Origin: Deltaproteobacteria bacterium
GTDB lineage: Bacteria; Desulfobacterota; DSM-4660; Desulfatiglandales; HGW-15
Length of the DNA stretch: 13,134 nt
NCBI GenBank assembly: GCA_020060215.1
Contig: JAGVAP010000098.1
Span: forward strand, 1-13,134
Direction: 5' to 3'
The notes beneath the pieces were generated by a model, which saw only the letters and a list, made by a program, of their open reading frames with translations, searched no databases and was not told where the DNA came from. The position numbers and the translations under genes were made by a program. This document shows positions 1 through 7,883 of this stretch, in pieces (the stretch's first letter is position 1; the number at the start of each line of letters is the position of its first letter).

Positions 1-93
1 ACCCCCATTGCCATGGAGAAGGAGCTGCGTTTTGCCATCCGGGAGGGGGGCAGAACGGTGGGCGCCGGTGTGATCAGCGAGATCATCGAATGA
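1..93 (+). CDS. tuf: Elongation factor Tu, C-terminal end (partial at window start)
   Basis: The first 30 codons translate in frame 1 to the end of EF-Tu and stop at a TGA (91-93). The motif [19 protein letters not shown] is the highly conserved end of domain III, the beta-barrel that contacts aminoacyl-tRNA and EF-Ts. EF-Tu is the cytoplasmic GTPase that delivers aminoacyl-tRNA to the ribosomal A site. The rest of the gene lies upstream of the window. This copy uses many C-ending codons (ACC, CCC, GCC, ATC, GGC), like most genes here and unlike the second tuf start at 13047. The order tuf-rpmG-tRNA-Trp-secE is familiar from deltaproteobacteria and supports the identity. Confidence 0.96.
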   Translation, partial: TPIAMEKELRFAIREGGRTVGAGVISEIIE

Positions 94-102
94 GAATTTC
101 GA

Positions 103-119
103 ATTTGAAATTTTCAAAT
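103..119. repeat. AT-rich perfect inverted repeat between tuf and rpmG
   Basis: ATTTGAAA (103-110) and TTTCAAAT (112-119) are exact reverse complements around a single T. A related unit, GAATTTCGAATTTG, lies immediately upstream (94-107). The segment is strikingly AT-rich against its GC-rich surroundings. It has no GC stem and no T-run, so it does not look like an intrinsic terminator. It may be a copy of a short dispersed intergenic repeat, but that cannot be shown from one window. Confidence 0.5.
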
Positions 120-144
120 CTGAGATTGGTTTGGGGAGAAGGTG

Positions 145-294
145 ATGCGCGAGATTATTACGCTGGCCTGTGACCAGTGCAAACGAAGAAATTATACCTC
201 TACGAAGAACAAGAGGAAGACGCCGGACAAGTTGTCGTTTCGAAAATACTGTCCGTTCTGCAGGATTCACACCCTCCACAAGGAGACGAAGTAG
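145..294 (+). CDS. rpmG: 50S ribosomal protein L33
   Basis: This encodes a 49-residue protein, the usual L33 size, starting [19 protein letters not shown] and ending HKETK. It contains two CxxC pairs, C9/C12 and C36/C39, so it is the zinc-ribbon (C+) form of L33, a small basic protein of the large subunit near the E site. The ATG at 145 has a GGAG Shine-Dalgarno (135-138) six bases upstream; an in-frame GTG at 142 is a less likely start. The stop TAG lies 12 nt before the tRNA-Trp gene, so protein and tRNA are probably on one transcript that is cut by tRNA-processing enzymes. The gene is too short to be found by length filters but is unambiguous by motif and context. Confidence 0.95.
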   Translation: MREIITLACDQCKRRNYTSTKNKRKTPDKLSFRKYCPFCRIHTLHKETK

Positions 295-306
295 GGAGGT
301 TTCCGC

Positions 307-383
307 AGGCCAGTAGCTCTAACGGCTAGAGCACCGGACTCCAAATCCGGGTGATGGGGGTTCGAATCCCTCCTGGCCTGCCA
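307..383 (+). tRNA. trnW: tRNA-Trp (anticodon CCA), CCA end encoded
   Basis: A complete cloverleaf folds by eye. The acceptor stem AGGCCAG (307-313) pairs with CTGGCCT (373-379) over 7 bp. The D stem is GCTC/GAGC (316-319, 329-332). The anticodon stem CCGGA/TCCGG (334-338, 346-350) holds loop CTCCAAA with anticodon CCA at 341-343. The variable loop is GTGAT, and the T arm has a TTCGAAT loop (361-367) with one G-U pair in its stem. Discriminator G380 is followed by a genomic CCA (381-383). The G discriminator and CCA anticodon identify tryptophan. The D loop is 9 nt and has T rather than the usual A at the position after the D stem (320). The gene sits between rpmG and secE and is probably co-transcribed. 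Confidence 0.97.
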
Positions 384-439
384 GTGGTGAGCGAGAATCG
401 TCCGGCAGTGGAGTCGGCGCGATCAACGGTTTGAGGAAC

Positions 440-799
440 ATGAAAAAATCCGAAGACAGAGATAAGAAGAAGGGCCGGGAGAAGGGGTTGTCGGCGTCGG
501 GTCTACCGTCCCGTGCCGGTGAGGGGCGGGCCCTGCAGGAGGATAAGATCCGGACCGGGCAGGTCCTTCCCAAGAAGGAAGTGCGGAAGGATGAGAAAGG
601 TTCGGTCGTGAGGTACGTCGGGGTCGCCGGGCAGTTTCTGAGGGAATCGAGAACCGAGCTCAAAAAGGTCAAATGGCCGACCCGCAAGGAGCTTCTGGCC
701 TCTACCGCGGCGGTGCTTGTGCTGGTTCTGATCGTCTCTGTCTACCTGGGACTCATTGACCTCGGGCTGGTTAAAATCATTCAGAGCATTGTAGGGTAA
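440..799 (+). CDS. secE: Preprotein translocase subunit SecE
   Basis: SecE is the small essential membrane subunit that clamps SecY in the SecYEG protein-export channel. The C-terminal half is diagnostic: an amphipathic segment, FLRESRTELKKVKWPTRKEL (residues 66-85), with the family's KKVxWPT signature, then one transmembrane helix (about 87-106). From ATG 440 the protein has 119 residues. Single-TM SecE proteins are often only about 60-70, so the first 55 residues form an unusually long, highly charged, probably disordered extension. An in-frame TTG at 431 would add three residues but lacks a ribosome site; GAGG (433-436) sits closely before ATG 440. A later start is possible but none has a good ribosome site. 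nusG follows after 5 nt, the classical secE-nusG pair. Confidence 0.92.
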   Translation: MKKSEDRDKKKGREKGLSASGLPSRAGEGRALQEDKIRTGQVLPKKEVRKDEKGSVVRYVGVAGQFLRESRTELKKVKWPTRKELLASTAAVLVLVLIVSVYLGLIDLGLVKIIQSIVG

Positions 800-804
800 C
801 GTCG

Positions 805-1359
805 ATGGCGGCAAGCAATGGCCCGAATCAGGAGTTGAAGTGGTACATCGTACATACCTATTCGGGCTTCGAACATAAGGTCAAGGCAAACCTGGAAGAA
901 CGAGTGAAGACCCTGAACCAGGAGAGATTCTTCGGGAGGATTCTCGTTCCCACGGAACAGGTCGTGGAGCTGAAAAAGGGTTTGAAGAAGACCTCTTCCA
1001 GAAAATTCTATCCGGGTTACATCATGGTGCAGATGGTCTTGAACGAGGAGACCTGGCATACCGTGAGGAACACCGCGAAGGTCACCGGTTTTGTGGGCGG
1101 TGGGACGATGCCCTATCCCGTGCCGGATGAGGAAGCGGAGCGAATCATCCGACAGATGGAGGAAGGGATCAGCAAACCCAAGCCCAAGTACCAGTTTGAA
1201 GAAGGCGACAACGTCCGGGTGATCGACGGCCCCTTCAACAACTTCCAGGGTATCGTGGAAGAGGTCAAGCCGGACAAGGAGAAACTCCGGGTCCTGATCA
1301 CCATCTTCGGTCGGTCCACCCCGGTTGAACTCGATTTTATCCAGGTGAATAAAGTCTAG
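805..1359 (+). CDS. nusG: Transcription termination/antitermination factor NusG
   Basis: The 184-residue protein is of normal NusG length. The N-terminal NGN domain (about residues 12-115) starts with [17 protein letters not shown] and contains the [12 protein letters not shown] segment that binds the beta' clamp helices of RNA polymerase. A linker of about 15 residues leads to the C-terminal KOW domain (about 131-184), with [14 protein letters not shown] and the F(N/Q)G turn typical of the family. The KOW domain binds Rho or ribosomal S10 in well-studied species. The factor suppresses pausing and couples transcription to translation or Rho termination. The gene starts 5 nt after secE, with a weak ribosome site (AGGG, 793-796), suggesting translational coupling. 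rplK follows after 17 nt. Confidence 0.98.
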   Translation: MAASNGPNQELKWYIVHTYSGFEHKVKANLEERVKTLNQERFFGRILVPTEQVVELKKGLKKTSSRKFYPGYIMVQMVLNEETWHTVRNTAKVTGFVGGGTMPYPVPDEEAERIIRQMEEGISKPKPKYQFEEGDNVRVIDGPFNNFQGIVEEVKPDKEKLRVLITIFGRSTPVELDFIQVNKV

Positions 1360-1376
1360 GACGGCGAAGGAAAATC

Positions 1377-1802
1377 ATGGCGAAGAAAATTGCTGCATTG
1401 GTCAAGCTACAGGTAAAAGGGGGGCAGGCAAACCCCTCCCCTCCGATCGGGCCTGCTCTGGGTCAGCATGGGGTCAACATCGCGGAATTCTGCAAGACCT
1501 TCAATGCGAGGACACAGGATCAGATGGGTACGGTGATTCCCGTGGTGGTCACCATCTACGCGGACCGTTCCTTTTCATTCATCACCAAGACGCCTCCGGC
1601 CTCGGTCCTGTTGAAGCAGGCCGCCAAGATCGCGAAGGGCTCGAGCGAACCGAATCGCCAGAAGGTGGGCGAGGTGACGAAAAAGCAGGTGGAGGACATA
1701 GCCAGACTGAAACTCGAGGATCTGAATGCCCATGATCTCCAGAATGCCGTTCGAATCATCGAAGGCACGGCCCGGAGCATGGGGATCCAGATCGTGGGTT
1801 GA
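1377..1802 (+). CDS. rplK: 50S ribosomal protein L11
   Basis: The 141-residue protein matches L11 in length and sequence. The N-terminal domain has [20 protein letters not shown], including the proline-rich [11 protein letters not shown] loop where thiostrepton acts and where factor-dependent movements occur. The C-terminal domain (about 72-141) binds the GTPase-associated region of 23S rRNA and ends in [11 protein letters not shown]11 also supports RelA activation in species that have it. AAGGA (1366-1370) precedes ATG 1377. rplA follows after 22 nt, forming the L11-L1 pair. In E. coli L1 represses this pair by binding mRNA ahead of rplK; the 17-nt gap here leaves no room for such a site outside the nusG coding end, and I did not identify one. 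Confidence 0.98.
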   Translation: MAKKIAALVKLQVKGGQANPSPPIGPALGQHGVNIAEFCKTFNARTQDQMGTVIPVVVTIYADRSFSFITKTPPASVLLKQAAKIAKGSSEPNRQKVGEVTKKQVEDIARLKLEDLNAHDLQNAVRIIEGTARSMGIQIVG

Positions 1803-1824
1803 GCGTCAAGCGAGGATATGCGAT

Positions 1825-2529
1825 ATGGCGAGAAAAGGGAAAAAGTACCGGGAATCGATCCAGAAGGTGGATCGTTCGAAGAGATATGATTTTCGAGAGG
1901 CGATCCAGCTGGCCCTCGAGTGCGCCCATGTCAGGTTCGACGAGACCGTCGACATCGCCGTTCGTCTGGGTGTGGACCCCAGGCATGCGGACCAGATGGT
2001 CCGCGGCACGGTGGTCCTGCCCTATGGAGTCGGAAAGGAGACCAGGGTCCTGGTTTTTGCCAAAGGGGAGAAGGAGAAGGAAGCCCTGGAAGCGGGGGCC
2101 GATTATGCGGGAGCGGATGACTACGTCACCAAGATCCAGCAGGGATGGCTGGAATTCGACAAGACCATTGCGACCCCGGACATGATGACCACCGTGAGCA
2201 AGCTCGGTAGGGTCCTGGGCCCCAGGGGGCTGATGCCGAACGCGAAGCTCGGCACCGTGACCTTCGATGTGGCCAAGGCGGTCAAGGAGATCAAGGCCGG
2301 CAAGATCGATTTCAAGGTCGAAAAGGCCGGAATCGTACACGCGCCCATGGGGAAGGTCTCGTTTGGTCTGGACAAGCTTCTGGGCAACGTTTCAGCCTTC
2401 GTGGACACCATCCTTAGATTGAAACCTTCTGCGAGCAAAGGAGCCTATCTAAAAGGGGTTGCCATTTCCACGACGATGGGTCCGGGGATCAAGATCGATC
2501 CCGGGTTTGTGAAGGACCTGCTGGCTTAG
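1825..2529 (+). CDS. rplA: 50S ribosomal protein L1
   Basis: L1 forms the mobile stalk of the large subunit at the E site and is a translational repressor of its own operon in studied bacteria. The 234-residue product starts [19 protein letters not shown] and has the conserved hinge region [20 protein letters not shown] (about residues 126-145), plus the C-terminal [11 protein letters not shown] segment. The frame is open upstream to 1726, but that part overlaps rplK and does not resemble L1. ATG 1825 has GAGG (1812-1815) nine bases upstream and gives the family length. The gene ends at TAG 2527-2529 and is followed by the longest untranslated stretch in the window, the putative L10 leader. 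Confidence 0.98.
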   Translation: MARKGKKYRESIQKVDRSKRYDFREAIQLALECAHVRFDETVDIAVRLGVDPRHADQMVRGTVVLPYGVGKETRVLVFAKGEKEKEALEAGADYAGADDYVTKIQQGWLEFDKTIATPDMMTTVSKLGRVLGPRGLMPNAKLGTVTFDVAKAVKEIKAGKIDFKVEKAGIVHAPMGKVSFGLDKLLGNVSAFVDTILRLKPSASKGAYLKGVAISTTMGPGIKIDPGFVKDLLA

Positions 2530-2565
2530 CCAAACCCATTCTTCGTCAATTTGCCCACTTGGGGA

Positions 2566-2685
2566 GGTCCGTTCCAGCCGAGGGGGGATTCGTTCCACCG
2601 GAGGCGGATCTGGAAGGGTGGGCGGTTTGCCGGAGCGGGTATTCAGATGGAGCACGGGATTTGCCTGATTCCATAGAGGGGGTTT
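2566..2685 (+). ncRNA. Putative ribosomal protein L10 leader (autoregulatory mRNA structure)
   Basis: The rplA-rplJ gap (2530-2685) has no coding signal and contains a nested fold. TTCCAG (2572-2577) pairs with CTGGAA (2610-2615). CCG (2578-2580) pairs with CGG (2605-2607). An inner hairpin, 2583-2588 with 2593-2599, closes on a UUCG loop (2589-2592) with A2597 bulged. Between the inner hairpin and the CCG/CGG stem lies a purine-rich asymmetric internal loop (AG opposite GGAGG), reminiscent of the kink-turn recognised by L10 in known leaders. In characterised bacteria the L10-(L12) complex binds such a leader to repress rplJ-rplL. Position and architecture support this; I could not score it against a covariance model. 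No terminator with a T-run is visible, so translational control is more likely than attenuation. Confidence 0.65.
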
Positions 2686-3213
2686 TTGAAATTGGAACGC
2701 AAAGATAAAGAATCATTCGTCACCGATATGAGGGGGCTGCTCGAAAAGGCCGAGGCGACGTTCGTGGTGAACTACCAGGGCATGGACGTGGCCACCATGA
2801 ACGCTCTGAGGAGAGATCTGCGGAAGGTCAATGCCGAGTTCCGGGTGGTCAAGAACCGTCTCCTGAAGAGGGCGAGTCAGGACACCAAGACGGCATGCAT
2901 CAAAGATCACTTCGTAGGCCCCTGCGCGCTGGCGATTACTTATGAGGACGTGGTCGGGACGGCCAAGCTGCTGGTGGAGCAGGACCGGAAAGTGGAGCAT
3001 CTCAAGCTCAAGGTCGGACAGGTCGGGGGAAAGCCGATTGACGCCGAAGAGATCAAGCGATTGGCGGAGTTGCCCTCCAGGGAAGTGCTTCTGGCGCAGG
3101 TCCTCGCAGCGATGCAGGGGGTGCCGACGGGCCTGGTCCGGGCGTTGAACGGCATCGTCCTGAAACTGCTCTATGCGCTGAAATCGATCGAAGAGAAGAA
3201 ATCAGAAACCTGA
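2686..3213 (+). CDS. rplJ: 50S ribosomal protein L10 (UUG start)
   Basis: L10 anchors the L7/L12 dimers to 23S rRNA in the ribosomal stalk. The product (175 residues) has the family N-terminus, with KAEATFVVNYQGMDVATMN and FRVVKNRLLKRA for rRNA binding, and a C-terminal helix (about 140-170) of the type that binds L12 N-termini. There is no ATG at the start. TTG codons lie at 2686 and 2692, in frame. AGAGG (2675-2679) is 6 nt before the first and 12 nt before the second, which favours 2686. The second would put the conserved Tyr at residue 28, as I recall for many homologues, so 2692 (173 residues) remains possible. The preceding leader probably carries autogenous control. rplL follows after 62 nt. 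Confidence 0.95.
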   Translation: MKLERKDKESFVTDMRGLLEKAEATFVVNYQGMDVATMNALRRDLRKVNAEFRVVKNRLLKRASQDTKTACIKDHFVGPCALAITYEDVVGTAKLLVEQDRKVEHLKLKVGQVGGKPIDAEEIKRLAELPSREVLLAQVLAAMQGVPTGLVRALNGIVLKLLYALKSIEEKKSET

Positions 3214-3275
3214 AACCGGTGTGTCCTGCAAGGGATCCCAGATATTTCTTTGAACAAGGAGGATAGATAGTAAAA

Positions 3276-3662
3276 ATGGCAGCGAATATCAGCAAAGAAG
3301 ATGTCATCGAATACATCGCGAACATGACCGTGCTTGAGCTCTCCGACCTGGTCAAGGAGCTCGAACAGAAGTTCGGGGTCACCGCGGCCGCTCCGGTAGC
3401 GACGGTCATGGCAGGCCCCGCGGTTCAGGCCAAGGAAGAGGCCGTGGAGAAGACGGAATTCGACGTGATCCTCGCCTCGGCCGGGGATAAGAAGATCCAG
3501 GTGATCAAAGAGGTGCGCGCCATCACCAACCTGGGCCTCAAGGAAGCCAAGGCCCTTGTGGACGGTGCGCCCGGCAAGGTCAAAGAGGGGATTTCCAAGG
3601 AAGAGGCCGAGAGCATCAAGGCCAAACTGGAAGAGGCGGGTGCGACGGTAGAAATCAAGTAA
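3276..3662 (+). CDS. rplL: 50S ribosomal protein L7/L12
   Basis: The 128-residue acidic protein is the multi-copy stalk protein that recruits translational GTPases. The N-terminal dimerisation domain (about 1-35) includes [19 protein letters not shown]. An Ala/Val/Pro-rich hinge follows (about 36-55). The C-terminal domain (about 60-128) carries [20 protein letters not shown], the factor-binding helices. ATG 3276 is preceded by a near-perfect AAGGAGGA (3256-3263), with a longish 12-nt A/T-rich spacer. This is the strongest ribosome site in the stalk operon, in contrast to the TTG start of rplJ, and fits the known excess of L12 over L10. An inverted repeat follows in the gap before rpoB. Confidence 0.98.
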   Translation: MAANISKEDVIEYIANMTVLELSDLVKELEQKFGVTAAAPVATVMAGPAVQAKEEAVEKTEFDVILASAGDKKIQVIKEVRAITNLGLKEAKALVDGAPGKVKEGISKEEAESIKAKLEEAGATVEIK

Positions 3663-3691
3663 GAGGGTGCCCACCGCGAGCGAGCCCTCTT
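3661..3691 (+). other. Hairpin in rplL-rpoB gap (possible processing or attenuation site)
   Basis: AAGAGGG (3661-3667, overlapping the rplL stop) is the exact reverse complement of CCCTCTT (3685-3691), with a 17-nt GC-rich loop. It is followed by GATGC rather than a T-run, so it is not a classical intrinsic terminator. In E. coli the rplL-rpoB gap contains a partial terminator and an RNase III processing hairpin. A similar role here is inference from position only. Confidence 0.45.
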
Positions 3692-3718
3692 GATGCATGG
3701 AAGAGGCTAGGAGATTCA

Positions 3719-6700
3719 ATGAAAGTCGGCGAGGGAATTGACCATCGCGTCAGAAGAAATTTCGGGAAGATCGAGAAGATCATCGACATTCCGAATCTGA
3801 TCGAGATCCAGAGAGAGTCCTATGAGCGTTTTCTGCAGCAGGATATCCCGGCTGAGGAGCGCAAGGATATCGGTCTGCAGGGGGCGTTCAAGAGCGTCTT
3901 CCCCATCTCGGACTTCAGCGGGACTTCATCCCTGGAGTTCGTGAAGTATACGATCACCAAGGCCAAGTATGACGAGGACGAGTGCCTGAACAAGGGAATG
4001 ACGTTCGAGGCGCCCATCAAGCTAACGGTGAGACTGCTGGTGTTCGACACGGATGTGGGGGACGGGACCAAGAGCATCCGGGATATCAAGGAGCAGGAGA
4101 TCTACTTCGGGACCCTGCCCATGATGACCGAGCGGGGTACCTTCATCGTCAACGGCACGGAGCGGGTGATTGTGAGCCAGCTCCACCGCTCTCCCGGCGT
4201 CTTTTTCGATCATGACAAGGGGAAGACCCATTCGAGCGGCAAACTGCTCTACTCGGCGCGCATCATACCCCTGCGGGGATCTTGGCTGGACTTCGAATTC
4301 GATCCCAAGGATCTCCTGTACGTCCGGATCGATCGAAGGCGTAAATTCCCGGTGACGACGTTCCTGAAGGCCCTGGGCTACTCGGCCCGCGAAATCCTGG
4401 GCCACTTCTACCACACGGAGACGATCCTCCGTCAGGGCGATGAATACCTGAGGGCCGCCAGGATCGAGAACCTCTACCGGCAGAAGATCTCGAAGGAGAT
4501 CGTCCACCCGAAGACCAAGAAGGTGCTGGTCAAGGAGGGTGAGAAATACAACAAGAGGATCCACGGGATCCTCGAGGCCGCGGGGATTACCCACATCCCG
4601 ATCACGATGGAGAACGTCCTCGGCAGGATCGTGGCGGACGACCTGGTGGATCCCTCCACGGGCGAGGTCCTCGCCAACCGGAACCAGCCAGTTTCCAAGG
4701 AGATGCTCCAGAAGCTGCAGGAGCGGGGGATCGCTGAGATCGAGTGCCTTGTCCTGGATGCACCCGATACCAGCACGACCATCCGGGACACCATGATGCT
4801 CGACAAGATCGATACCAGTGAGGAGGCGGTGCTCGAGATCTACCGGAAGATGCGGCCGAGCAGCCCGCCCACCCTGGACGTGGCGAACAACTTCTTCAAC
4901 GGCCTTTTTTTCAATCTCTCCACCTATGACCTCTCTCCCGTGGGCAGACTCAAACTGAACTATCGGCTCAACCTCGACGTGCCCCTTGAGCAGCGGACCC
5001 TGAGAAAAGAGGATATCATCACCACCGTCAAGGAGCTCATCCGGCTCAAGAGTTCCGAGGCCATGGTGGACGACATCGACAACCTCGGAAACCGCCGGGT
5101 CCGGGCGGTCGGCGAACTCCTCGAAAACCAGTACCGGATCGGACTGGTGCGCATGGAAAGGGCGATCAAGGAGAGGATGAGCCTGCAGGAGGTCGAGACC
5201 CTGATGCCCCACGACCTGATCAACTCCAAGCCCGTATCGGCGGTGGTGAAGGAGTTCTTCGGGACCAGTCAGTTGTCCCAGTTCATGGATCAGACGAATC
5301 CCATGTCCGAGGTCACCCACAAGCGCAGGCTCAGCGCTCTGGGACCGGGCGGACTCACGAGAGAGCGCGCCGGGTTCGAGGTCAGGGACGTTCATCCGAC
5401 CCACTATGGACGCATCTGCCCGATCGAGACCCCTGAAGGGCCCAACATCGGCCTCATCGTGTCCCTGAGCACCTATGCCCGGGTGAACGAGTTCGGCTTC
5501 ATCGAGACCCCGTACCGCGAGGTGGAAGAGGGCAGGGTGACGAAGAACACCGAATATCTTTCCGCCCTGGATGAAAAGGACTTCCCGATTGCCCAGGCCA
5601 ACGCGCCCATCGATCGGAAGGGGAACTTCCAGAGAGAGGAGGTGGCCGTCCGGATCGAGGGGGAGGCCAGCAGGGCCCCCATTCAGAGCGTGAGGTACAT
5701 GGACGTTTCCCCGGATCAGCTGGTCAGCGTCTCGGCTTCGCTGATCCCCTTCCTCGAGCACGACGACGCGAACAGGGCGCTCATGGGGTCGAACATGCAG
5801 CGCCAGGCGGTCCCTCTGCTCAAAGCCAAGGCGCCCCTCATCGGAACGGGGGTGGAGAGCGTGGTGGCCAGGGACTCGGGCGTGGCCGTGATTGCCAGGA
5901 GGGACGGCATCGTGGAGGACGTGGACGCCTCCCGCATCGTCGTTCGCTCCAGCGAGGACGGAGACGAAGACGAGGTGGAGATCTACAAGCTCACGAAGTA
6001 CAAGAAGTCCAACCAGAACACCTGTTACAACCAGAAGCCCATCGTCAAGAGAGGGGAACTGGTCAAGAAGGGACAGATTATCGCGGACGGACCTGCGACC
6101 GAACTCGGCGAGCTTGCCCTCGGACAGAATGTGATGGTCGCCTTCATGTCCTGGGGCGGGTACAACTTCGAAGACTCGATCATCATCAGCGAGAGGATCG
6201 TCAAAGAGGACATCTATACCTCCATTCACATTGAGGAGTTCGAGGCCGTATCCAGGGACACCAAGCTCGGGAAAGAGGAGATCACCCGGGACATCCCGAA
6301 CGTGGGCGAAGAGGCATTGAAGTTCCTCGACGAGAGCGGGATCATCAAGATCGGCGCCGATGTCAAACCGGGCGACATCCTGGTGGGGAAGATCACGCCC
6401 AAGGGCGAGACGCAGCTCTCCCCCGAGGAAAAACTCCTGCGGGCGATCTTCGGGGACAAGGCCGGTGACGTGAAGGACACCTCCCTCAGGGTTCCGCCCG
6501 GCGTGGAGGGGATCGTCATCGACACCAAGATCTTCTCCCGGAGGGGGGTCGAAAAGGATCCGAGGAGCATCGCCATCGAGAAGGAAGAGAGGGCGCGGCT
6601 GGAGAAGGACAGAAACGACGAGCTCCAGATCATCGCCAGGAGCGCCAGGGGCAAGCTGAAGGAGCTCCTGATCGATCAGAAGCTGAAGACCAATCTGCGG

Positions 6701-7825
6701 GACAAGGCCACGGGGAAGCTCTTGCTGAGCACCAGGCGGCCCGTGACGGAGGAGGACATCGACAAGATCCCTGTCGAGGCCTGGGCGGGGGCGGACATCA
6801 GGGCGGAGATGGGGCTCATCGAGCGCATGGAGGCCATCGTCCAGAAGTACAGGGCCAGGGTGGGGCAGATCCAGGAGGGCTTCGACGAGAGGATCGAGAG
6901 ACTCGGGCTCGGAGACGAGCTGGCCCCCGGGGTGATCAAGATGGTGAAGGTGTATGTGGCCGTCAAACGGATCCTCGCCGTGGGCGACAAGATGGCGGGC
7001 CGGCACGGAAACAAGGGCGTCCTCTCCAGAATCCTGCCCCTCGAGGATATGCCCTACTTTGCGGACGGCACACCGGTCGACATCATCCTGAATCCGCTGG
7101 GGGTGCCCTCCAGAATGAATGTGGGACAGGTCCTGGAGACCCACCTGGGGTGGGCCTCCCGTGAGCTCGGCAGGCAGATCGCAGACCTGATCGACCACAT
7201 CCGCGACGCCAATCTCGTGAGGAAAAAACTGGCGGACTCCTTTTCCGCCGAGGAGTACAAGAACTTTTTCAAGTCCCTGGACGACGATGCCATCATGGAG
7301 CAGGCCAGGCTGTTCAGGGACGGCGTGCACATGGCCTCGCCCGTATTCGACGGCGCCAATGAGGAGGAGATCAAGAAGTGTCTCACCAAGGCGGGGCTCC
7401 CTGTGACCGGCCAGACCACACTCTATGACGGCAGGACCGGGCTCCCCTTTGATCAGCAGGTCACCGTCGGTACCTTATACGTGATGAAGCTCCATCACCT
7501 GGTCGATGACAAGCTTCATGCCCGATCCATCGGACCCTACTCCCTGGTCACCCAGCAGCCCCTGGGCGGCAAGGCCCAGTTCGGAGGCCAGCGACTCGGG
7601 GAAATGGAAGTATGGGCCATGGAAGCCTATGGAGCCGCTTATTCCCTGCAGGAGTTTCTGACGGTGAAATCGGACGATGTAGCCGGAAGAACCCGGATGT
7701 ACGAGAGGATCGTCAAGGGAAACAATGTCCTGGAGCCGGGCCTCCCGGAATCGTTCAAGGTTCTCGTCAAGGAGCTGTTGAGCCTCGCCCTGGAGGTTCA
7801 GCTCTTTGAGGACAGCCAGGCTTGA
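3719..7825 (+). CDS. rpoB: DNA-directed RNA polymerase subunit beta
   Basis: The 1368-residue protein is full length (E. coli beta is 1342) and forms, with beta', the catalytic core. The rifampicin pocket (about residues 516-542) includes [11 protein letters not shown] and [13 protein letters not shown], with D524, H534, R537 and S539 matching E. coli D516, H526, R529 and S531, so it is wild type. The active-site segment [11 protein letters not shown] holds K1091 and K1099 (E. coli K1065, K1073). The C-terminal [20 protein letters not shown] is conserved. Sequence resembling both proteobacterial insertions is present: SI1 (about 230-350) and SI2 (about 950-1060, after [10 protein letters not shown]). 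AGGAG (3709-3713) lies 5 nt before ATG 3719. No frameshift is seen. Expression is likely from upstream promoters through the L10-L12 genes, with the preceding hairpin as a possible control point. Confidence 0.99.
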   Translation: MKVGEGIDHRVRRNFGKIEKIIDIPNLIEIQRESYERFLQQDIPAEERKDIGLQGAFKSVFPISDFSGTSSLEFVKYTITKAKYDEDECLNKGMTFEAPIKLTVRLLVFDTDVGDGTKSIRDIKEQEIYFGTLPMMTERGTFIVNGTERVIVSQLHRSPGVFFDHDKGKTHSSGKLLYSARIIPLRGSWLDFEFDPKDLLYVRIDRRRKFPVTTFLKALGYSAREILGHFYHTETILRQGDEYLRAARIENLYRQKISKEIVHPKTKKVLVKEGEKYNKRIHGILEAAGITHIPITMENVLGRIVADDLVDPSTGEVLANRNQPVSKEMLQKLQERGIAEIECLVLDAPDTSTTIRDTMMLDKIDTSEEAVLEIYRKMRPSSPPTLDVANNFFNGLFFNLSTYDLSPVGRLKLNYRLNLDVPLEQRTLRKEDIITTVKELIRLKSSEAMVDDIDNLGNRRVRAVGELLENQYRIGLVRMERAIKERMSLQEVETLMPHDLINSKPVSAVVKEFFGTSQLSQFMDQTNPMSEVTHKRRLSALGPGGLTRERAGFEVRDVHPTHYGRICPIETPEGPNIGLIVSLSTYARVNEFGFIETPYREVEEGRVTKNTEYLSALDEKDFPIAQANAPIDRKGNFQREEVAVRIEGEASRAPIQSVRYMDVSPDQLVSVSASLIPFLEHDDANRALMGSNMQRQAVPLLKAKAPLIGTGVESVVARDSGVAVIARRDGIVEDVDASRIVVRSSEDGDEDEVEIYKLTKYKKSNQNTCYNQKPIVKRGELVKKGQIIADGPATELGELALGQNVMVAFMSWGGYNFEDSIIISERIVKEDIYTSIHIEEFEAVSRDTKLGKEEITRDIPNVGEEALKFLDESGIIKIGADVKPGDILVGKITPKGETQLSPEEKLLRAIFGDKAGDVKDTSLRVPPGVEGIVIDTKIFSRRGVEKDPRSIAIEKEERARLEKDRNDELQIIARSARGKLKELLIDQKLKTNLRDKATGKLLLSTRRPVTEEDIDKIPVEAWAGADIRAEMGLIERMEAIVQKYRARVGQIQEGFDERIERLGLGDELAPGVIKMVKVYVAVKRILAVGDKMAGRHGNKGVLSRILPLEDMPYFADGTPVDIILNPLGVPSRMNVGQVLETHLGWASRELGRQIADLIDHIRDANLVRKKLADSFSAEEYKNFFKSLDDDAIMEQARLFRDGVHMASPVFDGANEEEIKKCLTKAGLPVTGQTTLYDGRTGLPFDQQVTVGTLYVMKLHHLVDDKLHARSIGPYSLVTQQPLGGKAQFGGQRLGEMEVWAMEAYGAAYSLQEFLTVKSDDVAGRTRMYERIVKGNNVLEPGLPESFKVLVKELLSLALEVQLFEDSQA

Positions 7826-7832
7826 GGCTCTC

Positions 7833-7848
7833 GCCCGCTGATGCGGGC
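7833..7848 (+). other. Perfect short hairpin in rpoB-rpoC gap
   Basis: GCCCGC (7833-7838) and GCGGGC (7843-7848) form a 6-bp all-GC stem on a TGAT loop, starting 8 nt after the rpoB stop and ending 35 nt before the rpoC start. No T-run follows, so it is probably a structural, RNA-stability or processing element rather than a terminator. It leaves the downstream ribosome site free. Confidence 0.5.
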
Positions 7849-7870
7849 AGCAAACGAACCACGCTTTATA

Positions 7871-7878
7871 TGAGGTGA
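7871..7878 (+). promoter_or_regulatory. Ribosome binding site that decides the rpoC start
   Basis: TGAGGTGA is a strong Shine-Dalgarno match whose GAGGTG core (7872-7877) ends 6 nt before TTG 7884. A competing in-frame GTG at 7875 lies inside this motif and so cannot use it. The site therefore assigns the rpoC start to the TTG. Confidence 0.8.
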
Positions 7879-7883
7879 ATATC

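Noticed and set aside
1726..1824. Upstream extension of rplA
   Set aside because: The extension overlaps rplK and does not resemble L1. ATG 1825 has a ribosome site and gives the family length.
4022..7330. Very long minus-strand open frame opposite rpoB (about 1100 codons)
   Set aside because: It lies wholly opposite rpoB, and its composition (runs of Asp, His, Leu, Pro, Gly) is what GC-rich codons give on the reverse strand. No domain is recognisable.
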